In this document: positions 1 to 5,895 of the stretch, one piece after another
Layout of the letters: the number at the start of each line of letters is the position of its first letter
Position numbering within the stretch: position 1 is the stretch's first letter
NCBI GenBank assembly: GCA_900313265.1
Contig: OMRN01000197.1
Span: forward strand, 1 to 5,899
From: an uncultured Lachnospiraceae bacterium
Lineage (GTDB): Bacteria; Bacillota; Clostridia; Lachnospirales; Lachnospiraceae
DNA: 5,899 nt
Reading direction: 5' to 3'
Program-made: the position numbers and the translations under genes
The notes under the pieces: generated by a model
The model's database searches: none
The model's input: the letters and a program-made list of their open reading frames with translations, nothing else
What the model was told of the DNA's origin: nothing

Positions 1-22
1 AAACGAAACGACAGGTGTAAAA

Positions 23-622
23 GTGAAAATGTGCGGCATGATGCGTCCGGAGGATATTGCGGCCGCAAACGAATGCAAACCGGATTACATCGGATTCATT
101 TTTGCTGCGAACCGAAAGCGGACCGTAACGAAAGAGCAGGTGATGATTCTTCGAGCGGATTTATCAAAAGAAATCATGGCCGTCGGCGTTTTCTTAAATC
201 AGGAAACGGACCGGATTATTGAAAATGCGAAAGACTGCAGGCTGAATATGATTCAGCTTCACGGAAACGAAGAGCCTTCCTGTATCAAAGTCATAAAGGA
301 ACAAACCGGACTTCCCGTAATCAAGGCATTTATCGTAAAGAATGCGGAAGATGTAAAAAGGGCAAACGATTCTCCGGCGGATTATATTTTACTGGATTCC
401 GGGGCCGGATCGGGAGAAACATTTTCCTGGGAAATATTAAGGGAAGTAAAAAGACCGTTTTTTCTTGCCGGCGGATTAAATCCGGGGAATGTAAAGGATG
501 CGATGGAAAGGCTTCATCCCTATGCACTGGATGTCAGTTCCGGGATTGAGACAAACGGAAGAAAAGATCCGGAAAAGATGATAGAATTTATGAGGCTGGT
601 ACGGCAGCAGGCAATCGGATAA
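23..622 (+). CDS. trpF: Phosphoribosylanthranilate isomerase TrpF
   Basis: Cytoplasmic TIM-barrel enzyme that isomerises N-(5-phosphoribosyl)anthranilate to CdRP, the third step of tryptophan synthesis from chorismate. Visible family marks: KMCG near the N-terminus with Cys4 as the expected general base, GFIF at 24-27, QLHG at 78-81, LLDS with Asp125 as the expected general acid, the phosphate-binding LAGGLNPGNV at 148-157, and LDVSSGIE at 169-176. At 199 residues it is a normal length. The start taken is GTG at 23, with AGGTG at 13-17 as a plausible ribosome site 5 bases upstream. The reading frame stays open to the window edge, so a slightly earlier start outside the window cannot be excluded. 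In another frame a TAA at 18-20 could be the end of trpC, but only a few codons are visible. It is followed after 32 bases by trpB, so it belongs to the same operon. Function is sure; the exact start is less so. Confidence 0.95.
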   Translation: MKMCGMMRPEDIAAANECKPDYIGFIFAANRKRTVTKEQVMILRADLSKEIMAVGVFLNQETDRIIENAKDCRLNMIQLHGNEEPSCIKVIKEQTGLPVIKAFIVKNAEDVKRANDSPADYILLDSGAGSGETFSWEILREVKRPFFLAGGLNPGNVKDAMERLHPYALDVSSGIETNGRKDPEKMIEFMRLVRQQAIG

Positions 623-641
623 AGGTTTAGTTTGGTATTTT

Positions 642-648
642 AGGAGGT
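642..648 (+). promoter_or_regulatory. Ribosome binding site of trpB
   Basis: AGGAGGT lies 6 bases before the ATG at 655. It is the strongest ribosome site of the three trp genes here and fixes the trpB start. I see no convincing promoter in the 32-base trpF-trpB gap. Confidence 0.85.
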
Positions 649-654
649 AGAAAC

Positions 655-1845
655 ATGACAAACCCGAACGGAAGATTTGGAATACACGGAGGACAGTATA
701 TTCCGGAGACACTGATGAATGCGGTGATTGAACTTGAGGAAGCGTACAATCACTATAAAAACGATCCGGAATTTAATGCGGAACTTTCGAAACTTTTCAA
801 TGAATATGCGAATCGTCCTTCCCGTTTATATTTTGCAAAGAAAATGACCGAAGATTTGGGCGGCGCAAAAATATATTTAAAACGTGAAGATTTAAATCAT
901 ACCGGAGCCCATAAAATCAACAATGTGTTAGGTCAGGCGCTTCTTGCAAAGAAAATGGGAAAGACCAGACTGATTGCGGAAACCGGAGCCGGTCAGCACG
1001 GTGTCGCAACCGCCACGGCAGCAGCCTTAATGGGCATGGAATGCGTGGTTTTCATGGGCGAGGAAGATACGAAAAGACAGGCATTAAATGTTTACAGAAT
1101 GCGTCTTCTCGGATCGGAAGTCATTCCCGTAACAAGCGGAACCGCAACCTTGAAAGATGCCGTATCCGAGGCGATGCGTGAATGGACAAACCGGATTGAA
1201 GATACCCATTACTGCTTAGGATCCGTGATGGGACCTCACCCCTTCCCGACTATCGTAAGAGATTTTCAGGCGGTAATCTCAAAAGAAATCAAAGAACAGA
1301 TAACGGAAGCGGAGGGAAGATTACCCGATGCGGTTATCGCCTGTGTCGGAGGCGGTTCGAATGCCATCGGAAGTTTCTATCATTTTATCGAAGATAAAGA
1401 GGTGGCTTTAATCGGCTGTGAGGCAGCGGGACGGGGAATTGATACCTTTGAGACCGCCGCTACCATCAATACCGGAAGGCTTGGAATTTTTCACGGAATG
1501 AAATCTTATTTCTGCCAGGATGAGTACGGCCAGATTGCACCGGTTTATTCCATTTCCGCCGGACTGGATTATCCGGGGATCGGACCGGAACATGCGTATC
1601 TTCACGACATTCACCGCGCCGAGTATGTCGCGGTAACGGACGAGGAAGCGGTGGAAGCATTCGAATATCTGGCAAAGACCGAAGGAATCATTCCGGCCAT
1701 CGAATCCGCACATGCCGTTGCCCATGCGATGAAAATCGCACCGAAGATGGATCGGGATAAGATTATCGTAATTACGGTTTCGGGACGCGGCGATAAGGAC
1801 TGTGCGGCTATTGCAAGATATCGCGGCGAAGAAATTTTTGAATAA
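655..1845 (+). CDS. trpB: Tryptophan synthase beta chain TrpB
   Basis: PLP-dependent subunit that condenses indole with L-serine to give L-tryptophan; it works in the alpha2-beta2 complex with TrpA, from which indole is channelled. The 396-residue length and the N-terminal [15 protein letters not shown] are typical of the main TrpB1 class rather than the longer TrpB2 class. Visible residues: HTGAHKINN at 82-90 with the PLP Schiff-base Lys87; AETGAGQHG at 108-116 with catalytic Glu109; the PLP-phosphate loop GGGSNA at 232-237; [10 protein letters not shown] at 304-313 with Asp305, involved in closing the beta subunit; and SGRGDKD at 376-382 with Ser376 near the PLP pyridine nitrogen. All key residues are present. 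trpA begins 13 bases after its stop, so the two subunits are almost certainly translated from one mRNA. Confidence 0.99.
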   Translation: MTNPNGRFGIHGGQYIPETLMNAVIELEEAYNHYKNDPEFNAELSKLFNEYANRPSRLYFAKKMTEDLGGAKIYLKREDLNHTGAHKINNVLGQALLAKKMGKTRLIAETGAGQHGVATATAAALMGMECVVFMGEEDTKRQALNVYRMRLLGSEVIPVTSGTATLKDAVSEAMREWTNRIEDTHYCLGSVMGPHPFPTIVRDFQAVISKEIKEQITEAEGRLPDAVIACVGGGSNAIGSFYHFIEDKEVALIGCEAAGRGIDTFETAATINTGRLGIFHGMKSYFCQDEYGQIAPVYSISAGLDYPGIGPEHAYLHDIHRAEYVAVTDEEAVEAFEYLAKTEGIIPAIESAHAVAHAMKIAPKMDRDKIIVITVSGRGDKDCAAIARYRGEEIFE

Positions 1846-1858
1846 AGAGGAAAGAATC

Positions 1859-2635
1859 ATGAGCAGAATAAGTAAAGCATTTGAAAACGGAAAAGTATTC
1901 ATTCCCTTCATTACCTGCGGGGATCCCGATTTAAATACAACGAAAGAAGCGGTACTTCAGATGGCATCAAACGGTGCGGATATTATCGAACTGGGTATTC
2001 CGTTCTCCGATCCGACGGCAGAAGGACCGGTAATACAGGGAGCCAATATCCGGGCGCTTGCGGGAGGAGTGACCACCGATAAAGTTTTTGATCTGGTAAG
2101 CGAAATCCGTAAGGAAAGTAATGTCGCAATCTGTTTTATGACTTATGCGAATGTGGTATATTCCTACGGGGCGGAGAAATTTATCCGAAAGTGCGAAGAA
2201 AGAGGCGTGGACGGACTGATTCTTCCGGATCTTCCGTTTGAGGAAAAAGAGGAATTTAAGCCTGTCTGCGATGAGTGCGGCATTGATCTGATTTCCTTTA
2301 TCGCGCCGACTTCCGAGGGAAGAATTGCGATGATTGCAAAGGAAGCGACCGGATTTATCTATGTGGTTTCAAGCCTCGGGGTTACCGGAATGAGAAGTGA
2401 AATTACAACGGATCTGCCTTCCATCATTTCCGTGATTCGGGCCAATACCGATACGCCCTGCGCCATCGGGTTCGGCATTTCAAATCCGGAACAGGCAGCA
2501 AAAATGGCAGCCATTTCCGACGGCGCCATCATCGGTTCGGCGATTATCCGCATTCTGGAAAAAGAAAAACAAAGTGCCCCGAAGACAATCGGAGCATTTA
2601 CCAAAGAAGTAAAGGATGCTATACGAAACGTTTAG
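1859..2635 (+). CDS. trpA: Tryptophan synthase alpha chain TrpA
   Basis: TIM-barrel subunit that cleaves indole-3-glycerol phosphate to indole and glyceraldehyde 3-phosphate and passes indole to TrpB. The ATG at 1859 is chosen because AGAGG at 1846-1850 precedes it by 8 bases and the protein then begins at the usual family position (MSRISKAFENGK, 258 residues). The open frame extends back to 1802, but that would overlap trpB and add 19 residues the family lacks. Motifs: FIPFITCGDPDL at 14-25; ELGIPFSDP at 44-52 with catalytic Glu44 (Glu49 in Salmonella); AEGP at 54-57, where Glu55 takes the place of Salmonella Asp60; the active-site loop SSLGVTGMR at 171-179; GFGISNP at 204-210; GSAI at 226-229. 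It is the last gene of the operon, with 31 bases between its TAG and the stop of the convergent HAD gene. Confidence 0.98.
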   Translation: MSRISKAFENGKVFIPFITCGDPDLNTTKEAVLQMASNGADIIELGIPFSDPTAEGPVIQGANIRALAGGVTTDKVFDLVSEIRKESNVAICFMTYANVVYSYGAEKFIRKCEERGVDGLILPDLPFEEKEEFKPVCDECGIDLISFIAPTSEGRIAMIAKEATGFIYVVSSLGVTGMRSEITTDLPSIISVIRANTDTPCAIGFGISNPEQAAKMAAISDGAIIGSAIIRILEKEKQSAPKTIGAFTKEVKDAIRNV

Positions 2636-2645
2636 AATAATAACG

Positions 2646-2685
2646 AAAAAACGCCGGGAAAGAGTATTATTTCTTACTTTCCCGG
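2646..2685 (-). terminator. Intrinsic terminator of the minus-strand unit, overlapping the HAD gene end
   Basis: A perfect 9-bp stem is formed by CCGGGAAAG (2654-2662) and CTTTCCCGG (2677-2685) around a 14-base loop. On the minus strand it is followed by CG and then six T (2646-2651), a standard rho-independent terminator. The upstream arm lies in the last codons of the HAD gene and that gene's stop codon (2667-2669) sits in the loop. On the plus strand the same stem is followed by TCGCGTATTTCG rather than a T-run, so it should be a poor terminator for trpA. Confidence 0.85.
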
Positions 2686-3143
2686 TCGCGTATTTCGTGA
2701 GCTTTTGCAAGAACTTTTTCTACCCATTCATCGTCGGGTTCGCAGACCTTTAATGTATTAAAACCCATTTGACGGCCGTACTGGTGAATGACATCCTCAT
2801 CATCGATATGAAGAGAAATGTGATAGAAATTCGGTACTTTCTGCGGAAGAGGTGTCGGGCGGTCCCGCTGAACCTCTTTTAAGTGCCGCGGGCTGTTTAC
2901 AATCTGACTGAATGTGATGCCGTAGGCTCGAAAGAGCGAGCGGATATAAACTTCCGAACGGAAAGAGGAAGTATAAACCCATACTTCGAAGCCTTCTTCC
3001 TGCAAGGTATGAATTAACCGGATGGTGCCCTTACGAAGACGTTCGGGAAAAATACGGCTTAAGGGAAAAGGAGGCGCATCTTCGGTTTCAAATTTCTCAG
3101 GATCGACAAAGAGTACTTCGTCGAGATCAAATGATATTCTCAT
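2667..3143 (-). CDS. Small capless HAD-superfamily phosphatase-like protein
   Basis: A 158-residue protein with the four HAD motifs in order: FDLDEVLF near the N-terminus with Asp6 (expected nucleophile) and Asp8 (expected acid/base); VYTSS with Thr58; a candidate motif III lysine, Lys102, in LPQKVPN; and HIDDED with Asp114-Asp115 for magnesium. The DxD pattern suggests a phosphatase. Only about 50 residues separate motifs I and II, with no room for a C1 cap, so a large or macromolecular phosphorylated substrate is possible (inference). No signal peptide or membrane segment is seen; cytoplasmic. The start is taken at the ATG (3143), because AGGTG at 3151-3155 precedes it by 7 bases and MRISFDLDE is the usual HAD opening. 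A GTG at 3152, directly after the upstream stop, would add three residues. It follows the 112-residue gene by 9 bases and should share its promoter. The substrate is unknown. Confidence 0.85.
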   Translation of the reverse strand: MRISFDLDEVLFVDPEKFETEDAPPFPLSRIFPERLRKGTIRLIHTLQEEGFEVWVYTSSFRSEVYIRSLFRAYGITFSQIVNSPRHLKEVQRDRPTPLPQKVPNFYHISLHIDDEDVIHQYGRQMGFNTLKVCEPDDEWVEKVLAKAHEIRDRESKK

Positions 3144-3152
3144 GGTTTTCAC

Positions 3153-3491
3153 CTAATCATACAGAGGATAAGTTTCGGGATAGGGATCGATTCCGAACGC
3201 AAAGCGGACCTCTTTTTCTATTTTTTCTTCCGGATAGTCCGAAGAAAAGGCGGCAATGTTGTCCTCAAGCCCTGTTTCGGCAAAACGAGGATTTTCGGTG
3301 GCGGATATGATAATGACATCGCCTTCTTCAAAAGTCGCGGCTTCTACGCGGTAAAAAAGACGGTTTCTTTCAAAGGATCTTCGAAGCCCGAATTCGGTTG
3401 CCGCTTTATCCGCTTTTTCATTGATCGGAGTGGCTCCGTATTTTTGAAAATATTTTTCCACCAATTCCAGTTTTATGCGTAGATCTTCCAT
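3153..3491 (-). CDS. Acidic 112-residue protein of unknown function
   Basis: I do not recognise this family. The coding call rests on a strong ribosome site, a near-consensus promoter about 25 bases upstream and tight linkage to the HAD gene. The protein is soluble-looking and acidic (about 24 Asp/Glu against 15 Lys/Arg), without cysteine, membrane segment or signal peptide. Residues 2-36 look helical and charged. Residues 44-64 (RLFYRVEAATF followed by DVIIISA) look like paired beta strands. Residues 87-99 look like another helix, and the tail is rich in Pro and Tyr (DPYPETYPLYD), so a small alpha/beta fold is likely. No catalytic signature or helix-turn-helix is evident. Being first in a two-gene unit with a HAD phosphatase-like protein, it could be its partner or regulator, but that is inference only. 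Confidence 0.75.
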   Translation of the reverse strand: MEDLRIKLELVEKYFQKYGATPINEKADKAATEFGLRRSFERNRLFYRVEAATFEEGDVIIISATENPRFAETGLEDNIAAFSSDYPEEKIEKEVRFAFGIDPYPETYPLYD

Positions 3492-3496
3492 TTCAT

Positions 3497-3504
3497 CCCT
3501 CCTT
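3497..3504 (-). promoter_or_regulatory. Ribosome binding site of the 112-residue gene
   Basis: AAGGAGGG on the minus strand, 5 bases before the ATG at 3491. Another ATG at 3496 touches the ribosome site and is out of frame, so 3491 is the start used. Confidence 0.85.
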
Positions 3505-3522
3505 GCCGCATGCTATAAAAAT

Positions 3523-3551
3523 ACTATATTCCACCGTCCGGACGGTGTCAA
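3523..3551 (-). promoter_or_regulatory. Sigma-A-type promoter of the minus-strand two-gene unit
   Basis: On the minus strand a perfect -35 TTGACA (3551-3546) is followed by a 17-base spacer and a -10 TATAGT (3528-3523). Transcription should begin near 3516, giving a short leader of about 25 bases before the ATG at 3491. The spacer is almost filled by a palindrome (separate entry), so the promoter is probably strong but repressed under some conditions. Confidence 0.85.
3532..3547. promoter_or_regulatory. Perfect 16-bp palindromic operator within the minus-strand promoter
   Basis: CACCGTCCGGACGGTG is a perfect 8+8 palindrome with no central gap. It covers the last two bases of the -35 box and 14 of the 17 spacer bases, so a bound dimer would block RNA polymerase. 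Position and GC-rich symmetry fit a TetR-type repressor site, but the repressor is not encoded in this window and the family is inferred. Confidence 0.7.
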
Positions 3552-3560
3552 TTGTGTGTT

Positions 3561-3571
3561 GGAACGGTTCC
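3561..3571. repeat. Short inverted repeat between the divergent promoters
   Basis: GGAAC-G-GTTCC, a perfect 5-1-5 inverted repeat, lies 10 bases upstream of the plus-strand -35 box and 9 bases upstream of the minus-strand -35 box. It could be a regulator site acting on either promoter. It is short enough that chance cannot be excluded. Confidence 0.35.
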
Positions 3572-3581
3572 CCTTCCTTTA

Positions 3582-3610
3582 TTGACGCATCTTTTCAATC
3601 ATTGTAAAAT
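3582..3610 (+). promoter_or_regulatory. Promoter of the ParB-like/GH3 unit
   Basis: TTGACG (3582-3587), a 17-base spacer, then TAAAAT (3605-3610) match the sigma-A consensus well. Start of transcription is expected near 3617, leaving a leader of about 30 bases before the ATG at 3648. It runs back to back with the minus-strand promoter; the two -35 boxes are 30 bases apart. Confidence 0.75.
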
Positions 3611-3642
3611 TAACGGGTAACAGTGTCGGATTAACGGGGTAA
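3610..3642 (+). repeat. Direct repeat around the transcription start of the ParB-like gene
   Basis: TTAACGGGTAA (3610-3620) recurs as TTAACGGGGTAA (3631-3642), one base longer, with starts 21 bases apart, or two turns of the helix. The first copy touches the -10 box and covers the likely transcription start. The second supplies the GGGG that is the only ribosome-site-like sequence before the ATG at 3648. It may be a tandem operator or an mRNA leader element. Confidence 0.4.
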
Positions 3643-3647
3643 ATACC

Positions 3648-4019
3648 ATGGCATATGAAAAAAGCTTTATCATAACCCATATTCGGGAGGACCTGGAGAA
3701 AACGGAAGGAAAGAGGGATGTTGTGAAAGCAAATCCGATTGAGATGATGATGGTCAAAAAAGTCTCGCCGGAGGAACTTCATGTCAATCCCGCGGATGAA
3801 TTTTCGTTTCCCGACATCGGGCCGAATGATGCGATTATCGAAAACTACAGTCAGATTGCAAGAAGAAACGAAGCTATGAATCTTGCCGTTTTTGAGGAGC
3901 CGATTCTAGTCAACAAAATTAAATACGGCGGGTACCTGATTTTAAACGGTCATCATCGCTGGGCAGGAGCACTGAAGGCAAGAGTTAAGAAAATCCGGAT
4001 TAAAATTCAGAATTCTTAA
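3648..4019 (+). CDS. Short ParB/Srx-like (ParB N-terminal domain) protein
   Basis: A 123-residue protein that is essentially one ParB N-terminal-like domain. Residues 39-48 (VSPEELHVNP) match the opening strand and turn, PILV at 85-88 the second strand, and LILNGHHRWAGAL at 97-109 the nucleotide/phosphate-binding GHHR motif (Gly101, His102, His103, Arg104). The helix-turn-helix and dimerisation domains of true chromosome-partitioning ParB are absent, so a role in chromosome segregation is unlikely. The ParB/sulfiredoxin fold also includes ATP- or ADP-using enzymes such as the free-serine kinases SbnI and SerK, so an enzymatic or nucleotide-binding role is possible (inference). The ATG at 3648 has only a weak GGGG at 3636-3639 as ribosome site. 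The N-terminal 35 residues match no motif I know. The GH3 gene follows after 78 bases without a visible promoter or terminator, so the two are probably co-transcribed. Confidence 0.8.
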   Translation: MAYEKSFIITHIREDLEKTEGKRDVVKANPIEMMMVKKVSPEELHVNPADEFSFPDIGPNDAIIENYSQIARRNEAMNLAVFEEPILVNKIKYGGYLILNGHHRWAGALKARVKKIRIKIQNS

Positions 4020-4084
4020 CCGGCGGGAAGAAACCGAAAACGACGGACAGGGTGAGAACCAAAGCAAAGACGGAATATTACATG

Positions 4085-4090
4085 AAGGAA
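4085..4090 (+). promoter_or_regulatory. Ribosome binding site of the GH3 gene
   Basis: AAGGAA lies 7 bases before the ATG at 4098 and decides that start. The ATG at 4082 is out of frame with the GH3 gene. Confidence 0.7.
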
Positions 4091-4097
4091 AAACGAT

Positions 4098-5795
4098 ATG
4101 AAAATCGATAAAAAACGTGAAAAATATACCAAAAATCTTGTGCTGGCGGGCAAGAAAGCAGTTCATGAAGTGGATGTGAACAGCAGACAGGCCGTGATTT
4201 TACAGCATCGCCTTTTAGCGGAACTGCTTCAGGAAAACAAGGATACGGAATACGGAAAGATTTATGATTTTGCCGATATTCATTCCGTGGAAGAGTATAA
4301 GAAGAGGGTTCCTTTTTCCGGTTACGATGATTATTCGCCGTATATTCAGAGAATGATGGAAGGGGAGGAAAACCTTCTTAGTAAGAATGCACCCGTACAT
4401 TATGCACTGACAACCGGAAGCATCGGGGTTCCGAAATATGTTCCCGTATCGGAAAAGGAACTGAAGAAATATGTGAAATATTCTTTGGAAATGGCATTCG
4501 GAGTAGCCGATGAATATTACCGGAATACCACGGGAAGAGGCTGCCCGATCGGACTGGGTCTAAACGCCATAGAAATGAAAGTAAAAGAAACAAAGACAGG
4601 CGTTGATCAGGGAAGTATTTCAGGTACTCTGATGAAGTCCGCAAAAAGCATTGTTCCGTTTATTTTGTCTTCTCCGTGGGAAGTAATATGTCCGGATAAA
4701 AAGATGGACATGAAGTATTTAAAAATCAGACTGGCTCTTCAGAATAAGGATCTGGCATTTATGGACTGCGCTTTTCTTTCGGGTCTGGTCGATTTGATGG
4801 ACTATATGCGTGATAATTACGAAATGCTCTGCGACGATATCGAAAAAGGAACGATTAATGAGGATGTGGATGTTCCGCCGGAAGTACGTGAAAGTCTTAT
4901 GAACACACTCAAACCGGACTTGGCGCGGGCGGATGAACTTCGTCTGGAATTCTCCGATGGATTCGACAGTCCGATTGTTCCCAGAATCTGGCCGAGGATG
5001 AGCTGGATCGGAGGAATCGGAACCGGCGGTTTCTTCCCTTATGTAAAAAGAATGCGTAAATACACCGGAAAGAGCATACCGTTTAACAACCTTTGTTATG
5101 CGGCCTCGGAATCGTTTATGGCAGTTGCGAGACACATGTCCGATACATCCTATGTGCTTCTGCCGGACGGAGGATTTTATGAATTTATCCCGGTAAACGA
5201 CGGAGACGAGAATCATACGCTGAACATCGACGAACTGGAAATCGGAGAGGATTATGAAATTGTCATTACCAATCTTTCCGGATTCTACCGTTACCGGATT
5301 AATGATGTGGTGCGTGTCACCGGATATTATAACGAAACGCCGATTCTGAAATTTATCTACCGGAAGAATCAGCTTCTTTCCATTGCCGGAGAAAAAACAA
5401 ACGAGGAGTATCTCCGCTGGGCCATTGAGAATTTTGCAAGGGAAAGCCGCGTAAGTGTAAATGACTACAGTATATTTGCGGATACGACAACGAACCCGGG
5501 ACACTATGTTTTTCTTTTGGAACCGTCGGAGATTGTTCCGAAAGAAAGAATTCCGTATTGCAGGGATATTCTGGAAAAATTTATGGTTCATGCCAATCCG
5601 ACTTACGGAGATCTTTTAAGAAACGGGTCTTTAGGACCGATGGAAATTGTATTTCTTCAGCAGCAGACCTATCAGCTGTACCGGGATGTCATGATTATGA
5701 AAGGGGCTTCGGCTAATCAGTTAAAGCCGGTTCGTGTCATAGATTCCCCGTTTAAGGAACATTTCTTCTTTGACTTAAAAGAAAACTATGATTAA
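4098..5795 (+). CDS. GH3-family acyl-adenylate-forming enzyme (putative acyl acid amido synthetase)
   Basis: A 565-residue cytoplasmic member of the GH3 family within the ANL (acyl-CoA synthetase/luciferase) superfamily. Plant members use ATP to adenylate a carboxylic acid and then join it to an amino acid; bacterial substrates are mostly unknown. Residues 31-95 show the GH3 opening (NKDTEYGK at 47-54, VPFSGYDDY at 71-79). The ATP-loop motif is TTGSIGVPKYVPV at 105-117, motif 2 is YAASE at 334-338, and motif 3 is YRIND at 399-403, where the usual form is YRxGD. LLSIAGEKTNEE at 426-437 matches the hinge before the C-terminal domain, and NQLKPVRV at 540-547 contains the expected C-terminal lysine (Lys543). 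The length is complete for the family and no frameshift is seen. It follows the ParB-like gene in the same direction and probably shares its promoter. Family assignment is firm; the substrate and amino acid partner are not known. Confidence 0.93.
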   Translation: MKIDKKREKYTKNLVLAGKKAVHEVDVNSRQAVILQHRLLAELLQENKDTEYGKIYDFADIHSVEEYKKRVPFSGYDDYSPYIQRMMEGEENLLSKNAPVHYALTTGSIGVPKYVPVSEKELKKYVKYSLEMAFGVADEYYRNTTGRGCPIGLGLNAIEMKVKETKTGVDQGSISGTLMKSAKSIVPFILSSPWEVICPDKKMDMKYLKIRLALQNKDLAFMDCAFLSGLVDLMDYMRDNYEMLCDDIEKGTINEDVDVPPEVRESLMNTLKPDLARADELRLEFSDGFDSPIVPRIWPRMSWIGGIGTGGFFPYVKRMRKYTGKSIPFNNLCYAASESFMAVARHMSDTSYVLLPDGGFYEFIPVNDGDENHTLNIDELEIGEDYEIVITNLSGFYRYRINDVVRVTGYYNETPILKFIYRKNQLLSIAGEKTNEEYLRWAIENFARESRVSVNDYSIFADTTTNPGHYVFLLEPSEIVPKERIPYCRDILEKFMVHANPTYGDLLRNGSLGPMEIVFLQQQTYQLYRDVMIMKGASANQLKPVRVIDSPFKEHFFFDLKENYD

Positions 5796-5866
5796 CGATT
5801 TTTGTCCGGGAATGAGGAATTTGAATTGAAAAAGAAAATCCGGGGTTACAGGAATCAGGAAAATGG

Positions 5867-5882
5867 TGTATTTTGGAATACA
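5867..5882. promoter_or_regulatory. Inverted repeat, probable operator upstream of an outgoing promoter
   Basis: TGTATT-TTGG-AATACA is a perfect 6-4-6 inverted repeat. Its left arm occupies the -35 position of the promoter whose -10 box is at 5890-5895, and its right arm lies in the spacer. A bound dimeric regulator would compete with RNA polymerase. The regulator and target are outside the window. Confidence 0.5.
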
Positions 5883-5886
5883 TCTG

Positions 5887-5895
5887 TGCTATAAT
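5887..5895 (+). promoter_or_regulatory. Extended -10 promoter reading out of the window
   Basis: TGCTATAAT is a perfect extended -10 element (TGnTATAAT). The hexamer at the 17-base spacing (TGTATT, 5867-5872) is a poor -35, which extended -10 promoters tolerate. It should transcribe a gene beginning just beyond position 5899. The rest of the 104-base interval after the GH3 stop shows no gene, and I see no clear GH3 terminator there. Confidence 0.65.

Noticed and set aside
1..20. Possible 3' end of trpC, ending with TAA at 18-20 just before the trpF start.
   Set aside because: Fits the usual trpC-trpF order, but only five sense codons are visible and they carry no recognisable TrpC motif.
1408..1911. 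Minus-strand open frame of 167 codons opposite the trpB-trpA junction.
   Set aside because: Antisense to highly conserved trpB and trpA sequence, with no motif or promoter of its own.
3510..3520. TGCTATAAAA resembles an extended -10 box on the plus strand.
   Set aside because: It has no -35 at proper distance, lies in the leader of the minus-strand gene, and a much better plus-strand promoter exists at 3582-3610.
3648..4019. Identification as a chromosome-partitioning ParB or noc gene.
   Set aside because: It lacks the helix-turn-helix and C-terminal domains and has no parA neighbour or parS site; only the N-terminal fold is shared.
4015..4101. Open frame shifted by one base after the ParB-like stop, which could extend the protein by about 27 hydrophilic codons through a frameshift.
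   Set aside because: No slippery sequence or family motif supports it. A stop-free run of this length is expected by chance, and the ParB-like domain is already complete.
4719..5591. Long minus-strand open frame of 290 codons opposite the GH3 gene.
   Set aside because: It is a shadow of the GH3 gene: no ribosome site, no recognisable domain, and a composition rich in Ile, Arg, Phe and His typical of antisense translation.
655..5795. A functional link between tryptophan synthesis and the GH3 protein through indole-acetic acid (auxin) conjugation.
   Set aside because: The name GH3 comes from plant auxin biology, but bacterial members have other or unknown substrates. The GH3 gene is in a separate transcription unit behind two opposite-strand genes, and no tryptophan-to-auxin gene is present.
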